From assembly GCF_007753095.1 (NCBI RefSeq), contig NZ_CP036348.1, positions 1,674,001 through 1,738,000 on the forward strand: a stretch of DNA of 64,000 nt. Direction: 5' to 3'. The notes below the pieces were generated by a model. The model did no database searches, had not been told where the DNA came from, and saw only the letters and a list, made by a program, of their open reading frames with translations. Below, in pieces: positions 27,686 through 36,801 of the stretch. The stretch comes from Rosistilla carotiformis. GTDB lineage: Bacteria > Planctomycetota > Planctomycetia > Pirellulales > Pirellulaceae. Numbering within the stretch: the first letter of the stretch is position 1; every line of letters starts with the position of its first letter. The position numbers and the translations under genes are program-made.

Positions 27686-29393
27686 TTGCCGACGCCTTCC
27701 ATTGTTCGACCTGCATCCGCCAAGCCCGTCGCTCGCCGAAGTAGAGCGACAGTCCCACGGGTTGATTATTGTCCCCCGCTTCGATCAACAGCTCCGCCGG
27801 GTCGCGAAAGCGATCGGCCCAGCATTCGACAGCTTCCAGCCGCCCCGATTCGGGATCGAAGTAGAACCATGACTCGAGTTCTCCGGAGGTGCCGACCAAG
27901 ACGTTGCGGAGCGGATATTCGCCACGCAGTGGCATCGTCCCCAGATAATAGACCTCACCGAATCGATCCGGTCCCAACGCGACCATCCGCTGCCAAGCGT
28001 CCAGGCAGGCGGCGAAGGCGGGCAATTGCTGGCTATCGATCCCGTCGTACAGAGCGGTCGGGTCGAGGAGCGTCGGCTGGCCCCCATCGGTTGCGATCGA
28101 GACCTGCTTGCCCAGGTTCAGTTCCAGCACGGGGCCGTCGTTGTCGGTTGGCCCTTCGATCGTCCAAGCTCCCGACGCATCGGGGCTGTGCTTCTTCAAA
28201 GCCTCCCACAACCGCTGCTGATGCAGTCGATTGAAGTAGTAATTGGCGTATCCATGTTTGGCTTCGTAAACCGCTTCGACAGACGCGGGCAGTTCGGCGT
28301 CGTGCGCATTTGCAGCGGCGATCTGATCCTTCTCGGCGTCCCCTTCCTTTTGCTTCGGTCGGGGTGGAGGTGGCGGCATCGACGCGGCCATCTTCTCCAG
28401 CAGTTCATCGCGGCCGTGGACGCCCGCCAAGCGAACGATCGTGTCGACGTTGCGGCCTTCATGGCGGAAGCTGATCGGCACGCGCCAGCCTTTGGGAAGC
28501 GTGCCGAGGACGTTTTGCAGATCGTTAGCCGACGCGACGTCGCGGCGGTTGACCGCCAGGATTTCCGCACCGTAACGCAGCCCGCGGCGGTAGGCGTCGG
28601 AGTTCTCCAGGATGTTGCTGACAATCACCTTCCCTTCGTCGGTGGCAACGGTCGCACCTAGCGTGGCGTGGTCGACGATCCGGCCGCTGTGCAGATAGCC
28701 GAGGAAGTTCTTGGCCTGGTTGATCGAGATCGCGTAGCCGACGCCAACGTTTACGCGGCCTCGCTTTTCGAAGGAGGCACGGCCGACGATGCCGATCAAT
28801 TTCGAATCGGCGGCGTACAGCGGACCGCCCGAATTTCCTGGGTTGATCGACGCGTCGGTTTGCAAGCAATCGGCATATTCCAAAAGCGTTCCCGACGGAT
28901 ATTGATAGCGATGGACGCCGCTGATCAACCCCCAGGTGACGGTCGGTTGCAGGTCGTTGGCCAGCAGGAACGGATTGCCGATCACCATGCACCAATCGCC
29001 CTGTTGGACGCGGTCGCTGTTCCCTAGCTCTGCGGCGGAGAAGTCGCTGCGTCCCAGAAGTTTCACGAGCGCCAGGTCGCCGACCGGATCGATTCCCACG
29101 ATCACGGTGTCGTACAGATTTCCGTCGGCCATCCCGCAGACCATGTACGCGCCGGCGGGGCTGCTGACGTGGAAATTGGTCAGCGCGAAACCTTCGGGAT
29201 CGATGACCACTCCGCTGCCGCCTCCCGCTCCGCTGGGAACGAACACGCTAACAGCCGAATTGGTCGCCTGGGCGATCGCCGCAATCCGATCCGCTTCGGC
29301 TTTCAAAACACTTGCATCGACATCCGCAGCGCGGCTGTTTGCCGGCAGGGCGACAAGCAGACACGCGGCTAAAAACGACTTCCGGTCGATCAT
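27675..29393 (-). CDS. Exported Deg/HtrA-type serine protease with PDZ domain
   Basis: 572 aa, signal peptide to about residue 22. A complete catalytic triad is visible: His75 (LTNFHVSS), Asp106 (VGDLALVK), Ser188 (NPGNSGGPLY). One PDZ domain (about 250-340) follows, then a linker rich in Pro and Lys (MPPPPPRPKQKEGDA) and a C-terminal domain of about 200 residues that I do not recognise. A periplasmic quality-control or regulatory protease by family. Its ATG overlaps the stop of the upstream NPCBM-like gene (ATGA). It is the only catalytically complete member of the three-gene Deg set. Confidence 0.92.
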   Translation of the reverse strand: MIDRKSFLAACLLVALPANSRAADVDASVLKAEADRIAAIAQATNSAVSVFVPSGAGGGSGVVIDPEGFALTNFHVSSPAGAYMVCGMADGNLYDTVIVGIDPVGDLALVKLLGRSDFSAAELGNSDRVQQGDWCMVIGNPFLLANDLQPTVTWGLISGVHRYQYPSGTLLEYADCLQTDASINPGNSGGPLYAADSKLIGIVGRASFEKRGRVNVGVGYAISINQAKNFLGYLHSGRIVDHATLGATVATDEGKVIVSNILENSDAYRRGLRYGAEILAVNRRDVASANDLQNVLGTLPKGWRVPISFRHEGRNVDTIVRLAGVHGRDELLEKMAASMPPPPPRPKQKEGDAEKDQIAAANAHDAELPASVEAVYEAKHGYANYYFNRLHQQRLWEALKKHSPDASGAWTIEGPTDNDGPVLELNLGKQVSIATDGGQPTLLDPTALYDGIDSQQLPAFAACLDAWQRMVALGPDRFGEVYYLGTMPLRGEYPLRNVLVGTSGELESWFYFDPESGRLEAVECWADRFRDPAELLIEAGDNNQPVGLSLYFGERRAWRMQVEQWKASANEQ

Positions 29394-30538
29394 TTTCGCA
29401 ACCTCGGTTTCCTGAGCAGAAGAGCATCTCCGGTCGAACTGTCCTGCCCCGATTCGACGCGGATCTGCAACCGTCGTTTCCCCGCGACATCCAATTGGAT
29501 CGCTTCGGGCAACTCCGCCGCCGTCAGCTTTTTGTCCAACGCCGCATCATCGTCCAACTGGATCACCAAGCGGACGACGCCGCCGTCGAAGGAGCGGTTG
29601 GGAGTTTCGACGATCGTTTCAAACAATCGATCGTCGTCCCCCAATCGGATCGTCAGTTCCGAACCAGCCGACAGAGCGATCCCCGACGCGACATCACGCG
29701 GGCCGAACAGCGTCTTCGAAAACGCGGGGTCCAACAGTCCGCCAATCGCTGCGGCGAATGAAACGCTTGCCGCGTCGGCAGCTCGCAGCATCCGCACGTT
29801 GCCGCGGAATTCGATCTGTTGAATTCGATCCAACGCAAACGTGCGCGAGATGCCCGCGGCGGTTTCCAGCTGCAGCGTTTTGCCTTGGCCGGTGATTTTG
29901 CTAGCTGCCCAAGTCGATCCGGCGATATCGGTGATCTGAGCTTGGATCTTTGTTGGTTCGGCGTCGCTGCCGCGGAAGACGATGCCTTCCAAGCGGTCCA
30001 GCGGCGCGTCGACTTGTTGCCCTCCCAGGTCGAACGAGACCGCATCGCGACCGATGGCCAGAACCGTACCGGCGATTTCATCCAGTTGATCGCTGCCGGC
30101 ACGTACCACCAAGGTGTCAGCCGGTTTGTCCGCGGCTTGCTTCTGTTCCCATTGTTCGTTGATGCCTTGGGCAACCGGTGGGCGGAAACGGATCCAGGCG
30201 ACTTGTTTCAGCGGGACGTCTAAGGTGGCGTCGTCGGCCGCAGCTCCCAACAGATCGAGGGTCACCGACTTGCCTTCGGCTTGAACGCTGCGCACCCTCA
30301 ACTGACTGCCATCGACGAGCCCGACACGGATCGCTGTGGCCGATGGGGAGGCGTCGGCGTTGCGACGCAATTTGACGACCGATTCGATTGGGTATTGTTC
30401 GGTTTTGCCCGCGGTTTCGATCGTTATCGCGGTTTCATCGATCGCGACCCAATTGCCCGCAATCTTTTGCCCATCGACGCTGTCGACGGTCACCTGACCG
30501 AGCCCCGCGACGATCAGCAAGAATCCAATAAAAGCCAT
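29390..30538 (-). CDS. Exported protein with NPCBM-like C-terminal domain
   Basis: About 382 aa, first gene of the Deg-type operon. N-terminal hydrophobic segment (AFIGFLLIVAGLG) then several short beta repeats of the SM-like or 'VDGQKIAGNWVAID' type, each about 45-60 residues (VDSVDGQKIAGN, LVDGSQLRVRS, EIAGTVLAIGRDAVSF). The C-terminal half has SGIALSAGSELTIRL and FDGGVVRLVIQLDDD, which resemble the NPCBM (carbohydrate-binding) fold. ATG 30538 was preferred because the longer frame has no signal peptide. Possibly it targets the Deg proteins to a wall or polysaccharide ligand. Confidence 0.65.
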   Translation of the reverse strand: MAFIGFLLIVAGLGQVTVDSVDGQKIAGNWVAIDETAITIETAGKTEQYPIESVVKLRRNADASPSATAIRVGLVDGSQLRVRSVQAEGKSVTLDLLGAAADDATLDVPLKQVAWIRFRPPVAQGINEQWEQKQAADKPADTLVVRAGSDQLDEIAGTVLAIGRDAVSFDLGGQQVDAPLDRLEGIVFRGSDAEPTKIQAQITDIAGSTWAASKITGQGKTLQLETAAGISRTFALDRIQQIEFRGNVRMLRAADAASVSFAAAIGGLLDPAFSKTLFGPRDVASGIALSAGSELTIRLGDDDRLFETIVETPNRSFDGGVVRLVIQLDDDAALDKKLTAAELPEAIQLDVAGKRRLQIRVESGQDSSTGDALLLRKPRLRK

Positions 30539-30723
30539 GTTTGGGTATGCCAGCTGTGATGAATACCAAGGGACGCGACTCGTCCCGACGCTCCATTGTA
30601 GGCTGAAAACCTTAACATGTCTTGGATCGTGAGGTGCGATCAGGCAGCAGGACCAAAAAACGGCCACCCACGCGGGTGGCTAGGCCTGTCCGGAAATCGC
30701 ATCGCAAAACTTCCGACGGCAAC

Positions 30724-31584
30724 CTACCGGTGCGCCAACTGGATCGGGCGACGTTGATCTCGATAGCCCATCGGCGGCAGTTCGTCCTCGGGCAATCCAA
30801 ACAGCGACTCCAGCCGGCAGCTGGGATCGGCCAGCTCGGCGACCGATTCGACCACCAGATCGGGACCGAAGGCATAGTTGTCCAGATCGGCCAATTGAGT
30901 TCCTCCCGAAAGGGCCAACACGGTGTGATATCCCATCTGCACGCCGCCAATGATATCGGTCTCCATTGTGTCGCCGATCATGACGGTTTCCGATGTGGAC
31001 AGTCCCAATTGTTTGCGCGCCGCACGCATCATCACAGGGCTCGGTTTGCCCATGCTGGATGCCTTTTTGCCGGTCGCCATTTCCAGGAAGGCCACCGTCG
31101 CACCACATCCGGGGCGGGTTCCACTGGCCGTTGGACAGTTCGGGTCGAGATTCGTTGCGATCAATTTCGCACCCGCCAGGATCATCCGTGTGGCGGCGTC
31201 CAGGGCTTCGGCGGTGACGGTTCGACCTTCGCCTACAACCACATAGTCGGGATCGGTATCGACAATCGAATAACCGTTCAGATGCAGCGCCTGCAGCAAG
31301 CCTCCTTCGCCGATCACATACGCGGTCCCTTGAGGCTTCTGTTTGGAAAGGAAGCTCGCCGTCGCCATTGCACAGGTAAATATCTGCTCCTCGCGGGCGT
31401 CGATCCCCATCCTTTGCAACCGCACCGCGACATCGCGTTGGGTGCGTTGACTGTTGTTGGTCAAAAACAGAAACGGGTGATCGTTCTGATGCAGTCGGGC
31501 GATGAATTGATCGGCACCCGGAATCAATTGGTTGCCTTTGTAGATCACGCCGTCCATGTCGATCAAGAATCCAAGTTTGCTCAT
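30724..31584 (-). CDS. HAD-superfamily sugar phosphatase, NagD type
   Basis: About 286 aa. Motif I with nucleophilic Asp is FLIDMDGVIYKG; the C2 cap region carries a LTNNSQRTQRDVA-like second motif; Lys in MGKPSPVMM (motif III); MIGDTMETDIIGG holds the motif IV acidic pair. This is the 4-nitrophenylphosphatase/NagD family, which dephosphorylates small sugar phosphates or nucleotides. ATG 31584 begins the conserved domain; a longer frame adds 20 non-conserved residues. Monocistronic. Confidence 0.88.
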   Translation of the reverse strand: MSKLGFLIDMDGVIYKGNQLIPGADQFIARLHQNDHPFLFLTNNSQRTQRDVAVRLQRMGIDAREEQIFTCAMATASFLSKQKPQGTAYVIGEGGLLQALHLNGYSIVDTDPDYVVVGEGRTVTAEALDAATRMILAGAKLIATNLDPNCPTASGTRPGCGATVAFLEMATGKKASSMGKPSPVMMRAARKQLGLSTSETVMIGDTMETDIIGGVQMGYHTVLALSGGTQLADLDNYAFGPDLVVESVAELADPSCRLESLFGLPEDELPPMGYRDQRRPIQLAHR

Positions 31585-32106
31585 TTTCAAAGCCTTTAAA
31601 AGGAATATTGTTGGATGATTCGCAAGTTGTCTGTCGCGACCCACCAGCCGCGGGGGCTTGTCTGAATTCAGACGCTTGGCAGGTCGCTGGGGTTTGCGAA
31701 TTGTTAGGGTTGAAATCGCTGGTACGGAAAACCATTGGCAGGGAGCTTACGCAAGTGCCGCGCCACTTCTGTTTCCTTTGGGGAAATAGAACGCCAGCAA
31801 ACCTGGCTGGGGAAGGTTTGCGTCAGATAACTCCCCGCAATCGATCGATTAAGCGGTTCCGCTTTCCCGATTTGTTGCAGCAATCCGATAGATTAAACTT
31901 TCGGTCGCAGCGGAGATGCCGAAGATGTAAGACTACTTGCCAATCCGTTGCGCAGTCGCTGCACAGTTACCCGACAGCGAATCGAGGCGAGTTGCGATGT
32001 GGCGGGCAAGACCGGGGTTCCGTTCGCTACCGGTCTGGGGCAGATGGAGTTCCGTTGCGATCGGCGTGTTGCGTAGATCGGGTGCACCGCGTTCGATATC
32101 GATTTC
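31585..32106. other. Intergenic region, no gene seen
   Basis: 522 bases. It contains a perfect 14-base palindrome (GTCTGAATTCAGAC, 31660-31673) inside an outer 8-base inverted repeat (31618-31625 / 31694-31701), upstream of the HAD gene. Possible operator or remnant; no protein frame is convincing. Confidence 0.45.
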
Positions 32107-32562
32107 TCAAGCCGCGTTGGCTTGTTCGACTGCCCGTTTTAAGTGCCCCAAGTTATGACGGATCCGCTTGCGGGCAATCCAACGGATCAGTGGCGCCGCC
32201 ATTCGAGTGGGGATGCGCATTAGCGGCTGGAAGTGCAGCTGAACGTCTTGCCTGACGATCGTCTTATCCCCCGCCGGTTTCAATCGGTAATCGACTCGCA
32301 CACGCATCCCCCCCTGATTGATCCGCATCCCCAGCAATTGGTCTTGGCGGAAGGCGACGATCTCGCCCGACGTTTCGACGACCCGTTTCTTATACTGAAA
32401 CCGCTGCTGGAATTGCGTGCCGATCCGCTGGCCAGCGACCGATTGGTGCGCGTTGGCGATCATTTGAGGAACCCACTGCAGGACCCGCTGCGGATTGTCC
32501 AGCCACAGGAAGACTTCGGCGGGGGGGCCTGTGATCGTGATATCATCTCCGGTGCAAATCAC
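32107..32562 (-). CDS. SRPBCC-superfamily protein
   Basis: 151 aa, helix-grip fold by pattern: TGPPAEVFLWLDNPQRVLQWVP at the N-terminus, central strands with GMRVRVDYRLKPAGDKTIVRQDVQLHF and a C-terminal amphipathic helix. Such proteins bind hydrophobic ligands or act as cyclases/lipid carriers. GTG 32562 overlaps the stop of the upstream PQQ-like gene (GTGA), so it is translationally coupled to it. Ligand unknown. Confidence 0.75.
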   Translation of the reverse strand: MICTGDDITITGPPAEVFLWLDNPQRVLQWVPQMIANAHQSVAGQRIGTQFQQRFQYKKRVVETSGEIVAFRQDQLLGMRINQGGMRVRVDYRLKPAGDKTIVRQDVQLHFQPLMRIPTRMAAPLIRWIARKRIRHNLGHLKRAVEQANAA

Positions 32563-33845
32563 GGCTTTTCGATGCGGTAGAGCGCTTTGGCGGTCCGCAG
32601 CAGGATCGACGAATCCAATGGAGCGAGACTGGCCAACGTTCGCTCGCCGAGGTCGTTCCTCGCCAATTCCTGGAAGTCACGACTGGCTTGGATCACCGTT
32701 GTCTCTCCCGCTTCGCTTGTGAAGTAGATCTTACCGTCGGCCAACAGGGGCGAGGCGGAGTATTGTCCGCCGATCCGTTTCTGCCAGATCCGGTCGCCAC
32801 TGGCAGCGTCCAAGCAATAGGCAACGCCTGCGTCGTTGATCATATAAAGCAGCCCCGACTGCATCAGCGGCGTCGGCGTCTTGGGAGCCCCTTTGTCCAG
32901 CTGCCACAACACGTTTGTCTCGGTGATGTTCCCGCGGCCGCGCGGGTCGATCGCCAACAGGCCCCCTTTGTCGTAGCTGGTGCAGACGACCAAGATACCG
33001 CCGACGTAAACCGGTTGAGGAATCACCGAATAGCCGTCGTAGTCGACTTGCCAAAGGATCGATCCATCGGCCGGATCGATCCCCAAAACACAATTGCTTC
33101 CCGGTGCGACGATCTGTTGTTTCCCGTCGACCTCGATCACTGCGGGGGTGCTAAAGGAAAACTTCTTCTTCGCCTCGACGGGCCGCGGGCACTTCCACGC
33201 CAACTCGCCGGTGTCGGTCTTTAGGGCTGCGATGAAGGGTTCGCTGGCACCATCGCAAGTGAAGACCAACCGATTGTCAACCAACACTGGCGAGCCGCCG
33301 TTACCGTGAATGGCCTTGAAGCTCAGGTCGCGATTGATCCACAGTGTCTTGCCTTGCAAGTCGGTGCAGACGGTTCCTTGGAATCCGAAATGAGAGTAGA
33401 GTCGGTCGCCATCGAGGATCGAGGTCGGGCTGGCGTGCGAATTTTTGGCGTGGATCTTTTGAGTCTCTTCCGCCGTTTGATGGATCAACGTTTGTTGCGT
33501 TTGCAGTTCGCCTGTCTCGGCGTCGATGATCAGAAGCGACAGATCGAAGCTGCCGTTGGAAGCCTCTTCCCCCACCGCCGCTTTGTCGCTGGGAATCGCA
33601 GCGGTCAGATAGATCCTCTTTCCATCGGTCACCGGCGACGACCAACCTTCGCCCGGCAGTTCGGTCCGCCAGCGAATGTTCTTCGTGGGATCCCACTGCA
33701 CCGGCAGCGCTACGTCCGAGACGATCCCCGCTCGATCGGCACCGCGGAACTGAGTCCAAGTCGGTTCGACAGCGGTCGCTTTGGAAACTCCAAAGCCTGC
33801 CAACAGGAGGACGATTGGCAGGAATCGATTAGTGCGTGTATCCAT
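32559..33845 (-). CDS. Exported PQQ-like beta-propeller protein
   Basis: About 428 aa. Signal peptide MDTRTNRFLPIVLLLAGFG then EPTWTQFRGADRAGI, and propeller blades with Trp-docking motifs (GELAWKCP, GSILWQVDYD, GDRIWQKRIG). Paralogue of the protein at 20089. ATG 33845 was chosen for the short signal peptide; ATG 33863 is six codons longer. It is followed by the coupled SRPBCC gene. Confidence 0.85.
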   Translation of the reverse strand: MDTRTNRFLPIVLLLAGFGVSKATAVEPTWTQFRGADRAGIVSDVALPVQWDPTKNIRWRTELPGEGWSSPVTDGKRIYLTAAIPSDKAAVGEEASNGSFDLSLLIIDAETGELQTQQTLIHQTAEETQKIHAKNSHASPTSILDGDRLYSHFGFQGTVCTDLQGKTLWINRDLSFKAIHGNGGSPVLVDNRLVFTCDGASEPFIAALKTDTGELAWKCPRPVEAKKKFSFSTPAVIEVDGKQQIVAPGSNCVLGIDPADGSILWQVDYDGYSVIPQPVYVGGILVVCTSYDKGGLLAIDPRGRGNITETNVLWQLDKGAPKTPTPLMQSGLLYMINDAGVAYCLDAASGDRIWQKRIGGQYSASPLLADGKIYFTSEAGETTVIQASRDFQELARNDLGERTLASLAPLDSSILLRTAKALYRIEKP

Positions 33846-33994
33846 CAAGGGGCTCGCTGGCATGGTGAATGGGAGAAACTCAACCAGTTTAAACACCGCC
33901 AGCGAAGATGGCTATTGTCGTTCCCCACGCTAGACCGTGAGAGGAGTCAGGCTGCGTACGAGCTGAACTAGCGTTAACGGGGAATGGAGATTGG

Positions 33995-34110
33995 TAGGAA
34001 TGATTGGCGGGCAGGATGATGGAGGCAGAATGATTTTTATTGAGGTAATCATTCTGCCCCCATCATTCTGCCAAACCTCGCTCTGCCAGTTCCTATCATC
34101 CTGCTGCTTA
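33995..34110. repeat. Nested palindromic intergenic element
   Basis: Centre 34024-34035 / 34047-34058 is a perfect 12-base inverted repeat (GGCAGAATGATT). Around it are further diverged copies of the same word: GGCAGGATGAT upstream near 34010, then ATCATTCTGCC again at about 34062-34072 and ATCATCCTGC at about 34097-34106. It looks like a short mobile or REP-type element between the PQQ-like gene and the SNF2 gene. Copy number is unknown. Confidence 0.55.
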
Positions 34111-34126
34111 GGTAGCAGAATTAGTT

Positions 34127-35926
34127 TTAGATCGTTTTGACGATCCCTTCGGGGGTGCGGAGCTTGAAGAGGCCGAAGATGTCGTCGCGGCTGAGCCCGA
34201 CGGTGCCGGGGCTGGCGCTGTCGGAGAAGACCGATTCGAACAGCTCTCGCTTTTGGTCCAGGACTTCGGCGATCCGTTGTTCGATCGTGTTCATCGCCAG
34301 CATCCGCGTGATCGTCACCGATCCGGCCGCTCCAATCCGGTGGGCGCGGTTGATCGCTTGATCCTCGATCGCCGGATTCCACCAACGATCGAACAGGAAG
34401 ACGTACCGGCAGAACTGAAGGTTCAGCCCCACGCTTCCCGCTCCGTAGCTCATCAAGATCACATGCTTGCTGGGATCGTTCTTAAATTGATCGATTACGC
34501 CGTCCCGCTTTTTGTGCGGGATCCTGCCGTGATATTCCAGCGGCCCAAAGCGTTCGAGCGCCGGCCGCATCTTGTCGATACTCTTGACCCATTGGCTGAA
34601 GACGATCGCCTTGTGTCCGCTCGCCGCCACCTCTTCCATGTCGGCGACCAAGCGTTCCATCTTGGTGCTGGTCCCGGTGGCGGGGTCGAAGTTGCAGATC
34701 TGTTTCAGCCGCAGGACGAGCTCAAAGACGTGCTGGACGGTCAGCGATTTGCCCATCTCTTCCAACTGGATCACGCCGCTATCTTCGGCCTGTTGATAGG
34801 TCGCCCATTGTTCGGGAGTCAGATCCAATTCGGCGTCGCGGAACAACCGCGGCGGCATGTCGGTGAGCACTTTATCTTTGGTGCGTCGCAAGACAAAGTC
34901 GCGAGTCGCTTTGCCCAACGCCAACGGCGTCATGTCGTTGTTCAGATATCCAGGCGACAAAAACTCGAAGATCCCGACCAGATCGTTGGGGCTGTTTTCG
35001 ATCGGCGTTCCGGTCAGCGCCCACGACCGTTTGCGAGAGATCGCATGGACGATCTTGCTGGTCGTGCTGTTGCGGTTCTTGATCCGTTGAGCTTCGTCCA
35101 ACGCGACCAGATCAAATTTCAATTCGGGGTCGGTGACGACGTCGCGATCGCGCATCAGCAATTCGTAATTGGCGATCTTCACCGGCGTCGCCCGATGCCG
35201 CCACTGCCAAGCCCGCTTCTCCGCATCTCCCTCGACGATTCCCACAGGAATCTCGGGAGCCCAGAGTTTGAACTCGCGCTGCCAGTTGGTAACTAGTGGC
35301 TTGGGGCAGACCAGCAGAATGCTGCTCGCTTCGCCCGAACACAACAGGAACCGGATCGTGCTGATCGCCTGCATCGTTTTGCCCAGCCCCATCTCATCGG
35401 CCAACACGGCGGCGTAGCGGGGGAACAGAAACGCGATCCCATCGAACTGATACGGGAAAGGCTTAAACGGAAAGTTCAACTCGCCCGAACCGACCAGCGA
35501 TTCCATCGGCGGCTGCAACAGATAGTACAACCGGTCCTGTAGCTTGATCACATCCGACGGCGGCTCGATCCGCGTGGCCGACTTCTTTTTCTTCGCCTTC
35601 GGCTCTGGATCCTCTTCCGGAACAACGATCTCGTCGGCCGGTTGGACCTTCTTGCGGACGATCTTCTCTTCCGACTTCTTTCCCCACATCGGCGATTCTG
35701 GGAAATCGAAGCCGGTCGTCTTGATCTTGATATTGTTCAACTTGACCGACAGCAGCTTCGGCGTCTCGAAGGCCAGCGGTTCGCTGATCAATTCGACGCT
35801 CGGCGCCTCGGGATCCTCGTCGGCATACCAGCTCGGTTCGGCGAGAACGATCCGCAGATCGGGGCGCGCAGGGGCAGCCGGTTCGTCGTCTTCGGGAGCT
35901 CGATCGGAGAAAGCAAGTAGGTTCAC
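34127..35926 (-). CDS. SNF2/Swi2-family DEAD-like helicase (HepA/RapA type)
   Basis: About 599 aa. Helicase domain 1: LADEMGLGKTMQAIS (Walker A), LVALDEAQRIKNRNS (DEAQ box), ALTGTPIENSPNDL. Helicase domain 2: IVFSQWVKSIDKM, LMSYGAGSVGLNLQ, FDRWWNPAIEDQAINRAHRIG. ATP-dependent DNA translocase, remodelling protein-DNA complexes. The N-terminal 150 residues are charged and rich in Lys/Glu. The start is uncertain: GTG 35926 has AAGG upstream, while the frame runs to GTG 35992, overlapping the upstream gene. Co-directional with, and close to, the hypothetical gene upstream. Confidence 0.9.
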   Translation of the reverse strand: MNLLAFSDRAPEDDEPAAPARPDLRIVLAEPSWYADEDPEAPSVELISEPLAFETPKLLSVKLNNIKIKTTGFDFPESPMWGKKSEEKIVRKKVQPADEIVVPEEDPEPKAKKKKSATRIEPPSDVIKLQDRLYYLLQPPMESLVGSGELNFPFKPFPYQFDGIAFLFPRYAAVLADEMGLGKTMQAISTIRFLLCSGEASSILLVCPKPLVTNWQREFKLWAPEIPVGIVEGDAEKRAWQWRHRATPVKIANYELLMRDRDVVTDPELKFDLVALDEAQRIKNRNSTTSKIVHAISRKRSWALTGTPIENSPNDLVGIFEFLSPGYLNNDMTPLALGKATRDFVLRRTKDKVLTDMPPRLFRDAELDLTPEQWATYQQAEDSGVIQLEEMGKSLTVQHVFELVLRLKQICNFDPATGTSTKMERLVADMEEVAASGHKAIVFSQWVKSIDKMRPALERFGPLEYHGRIPHKKRDGVIDQFKNDPSKHVILMSYGAGSVGLNLQFCRYVFLFDRWWNPAIEDQAINRAHRIGAAGSVTITRMLAMNTIEQRIAEVLDQKRELFESVFSDSASPGTVGLSRDDIFGLFKLRTPEGIVKTI

Positions 35927-35957
35927 GCGTACCTTGCAGTGGTTCGTGGTGGGAACG

Positions 35958-36527
35958 TTAGGCGGCGGCGCGGGACGTGCCACGGGCTTCACTGAACGCT
36001 TCGCGAATGCGATCGAACGGTTCGTTCAGATCGAACGTCGCGGGTAACTTCTGCAGGATCTCCATCACCTCGTCACGCTGCCCCGGCGACGCGATCGCTT
36101 GCCATCCGTCGACCTCGATCACATCGTCGATGTTCGCTCGCTTGCTGACCTCGGTGCAGGCGAACGGGATCCCGCTGCGACGGGCCAGCGGCAGCGCGTC
36201 GACGTTGTCGGCAAGGACCAACTGAGTCTTCATCTTGGCACGATCCAACAGCGCCTTGCCTATCAGGTCGCCGACCAGATAGGCGCCCAGGGAGGGACCG
36301 TAGAGGATTTGTTGGGTGCGAGTCGGTCGCAGAGGCAACGAACAATGAAACTCCAGCGGGCGGCCGCTGGAATTGAGGACCAGATAGCCCCCCATCCAGC
36401 CTGCGGTTTCGTCGTTTTGCACCAGGTAAAAACCAAGGTTGATGTCGTTCTTGGTCGCCAAGATCGTGTGCCTCCAGCGGCATTCATGTTGCATCGTCAA
36501 TTGCCGCGGCAAAGTCGCCGCAATCAT
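35958..36527 (-). CDS. Hypothetical protein upstream of the SNF2 gene
   Basis: About 189 aa. No family recognised. The N-terminal half reads LGFYLVQNDETAGWMGGYLVLNSSGRP with LEFHCSLPLRPTRTQQILYG, then a Rossmann-like VLADNVDALPLARRSGIPFAC segment and a C-terminal IRE region. It could be an adaptor encoded with the helicase (32 bases between the genes at the preferred start). Start ATG 36527; alternatives are ATG 36494 and TTG 36602. Confidence 0.65.
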   Translation of the reverse strand: MIAATLPRQLTMQHECRWRHTILATKNDINLGFYLVQNDETAGWMGGYLVLNSSGRPLEFHCSLPLRPTRTQQILYGPSLGAYLVGDLIGKALLDRAKMKTQLVLADNVDALPLARRSGIPFACTEVSKRANIDDVIEVDGWQAIASPGQRDEVMEILQKLPATFDLNEPFDRIREAFSEARGTSRAAA

Positions 36528-36731
36528 TCCAATCGGTACGACACCTGCGACCGCTTGAGCTTTGCTGACCGATGCGAGCGGAGAATTTTTCGACGCTATC
36601 AAACCTACAAACGGCCCGATTGTGGCCGCTTTCCCTGCTTGCCCGACCCAACTTGGATGGGTCTATATCGCGCTATCGTTCGATCCGGCATGCAACGCAA
36701 ATCTTTCAATTTGATAAACATTTCTAGATGC

Positions 36732-36761
36732 TCGACATTTTCAACAGGCCGTGGTTATACT
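36732..36761 (+). promoter_or_regulatory. Sigma-70-like promoter of the gene at 36802
   Basis: TCGACA at 36732-36737 and TATACT at 36756-36761, spaced 18 bases, about 40 bases upstream of the ATG. Confidence 0.5.
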
Positions 36762-36801
36762 CGAAAAGTCCTCATTTTTTGCAATCATTGGAGCCTCGAC
36801 G

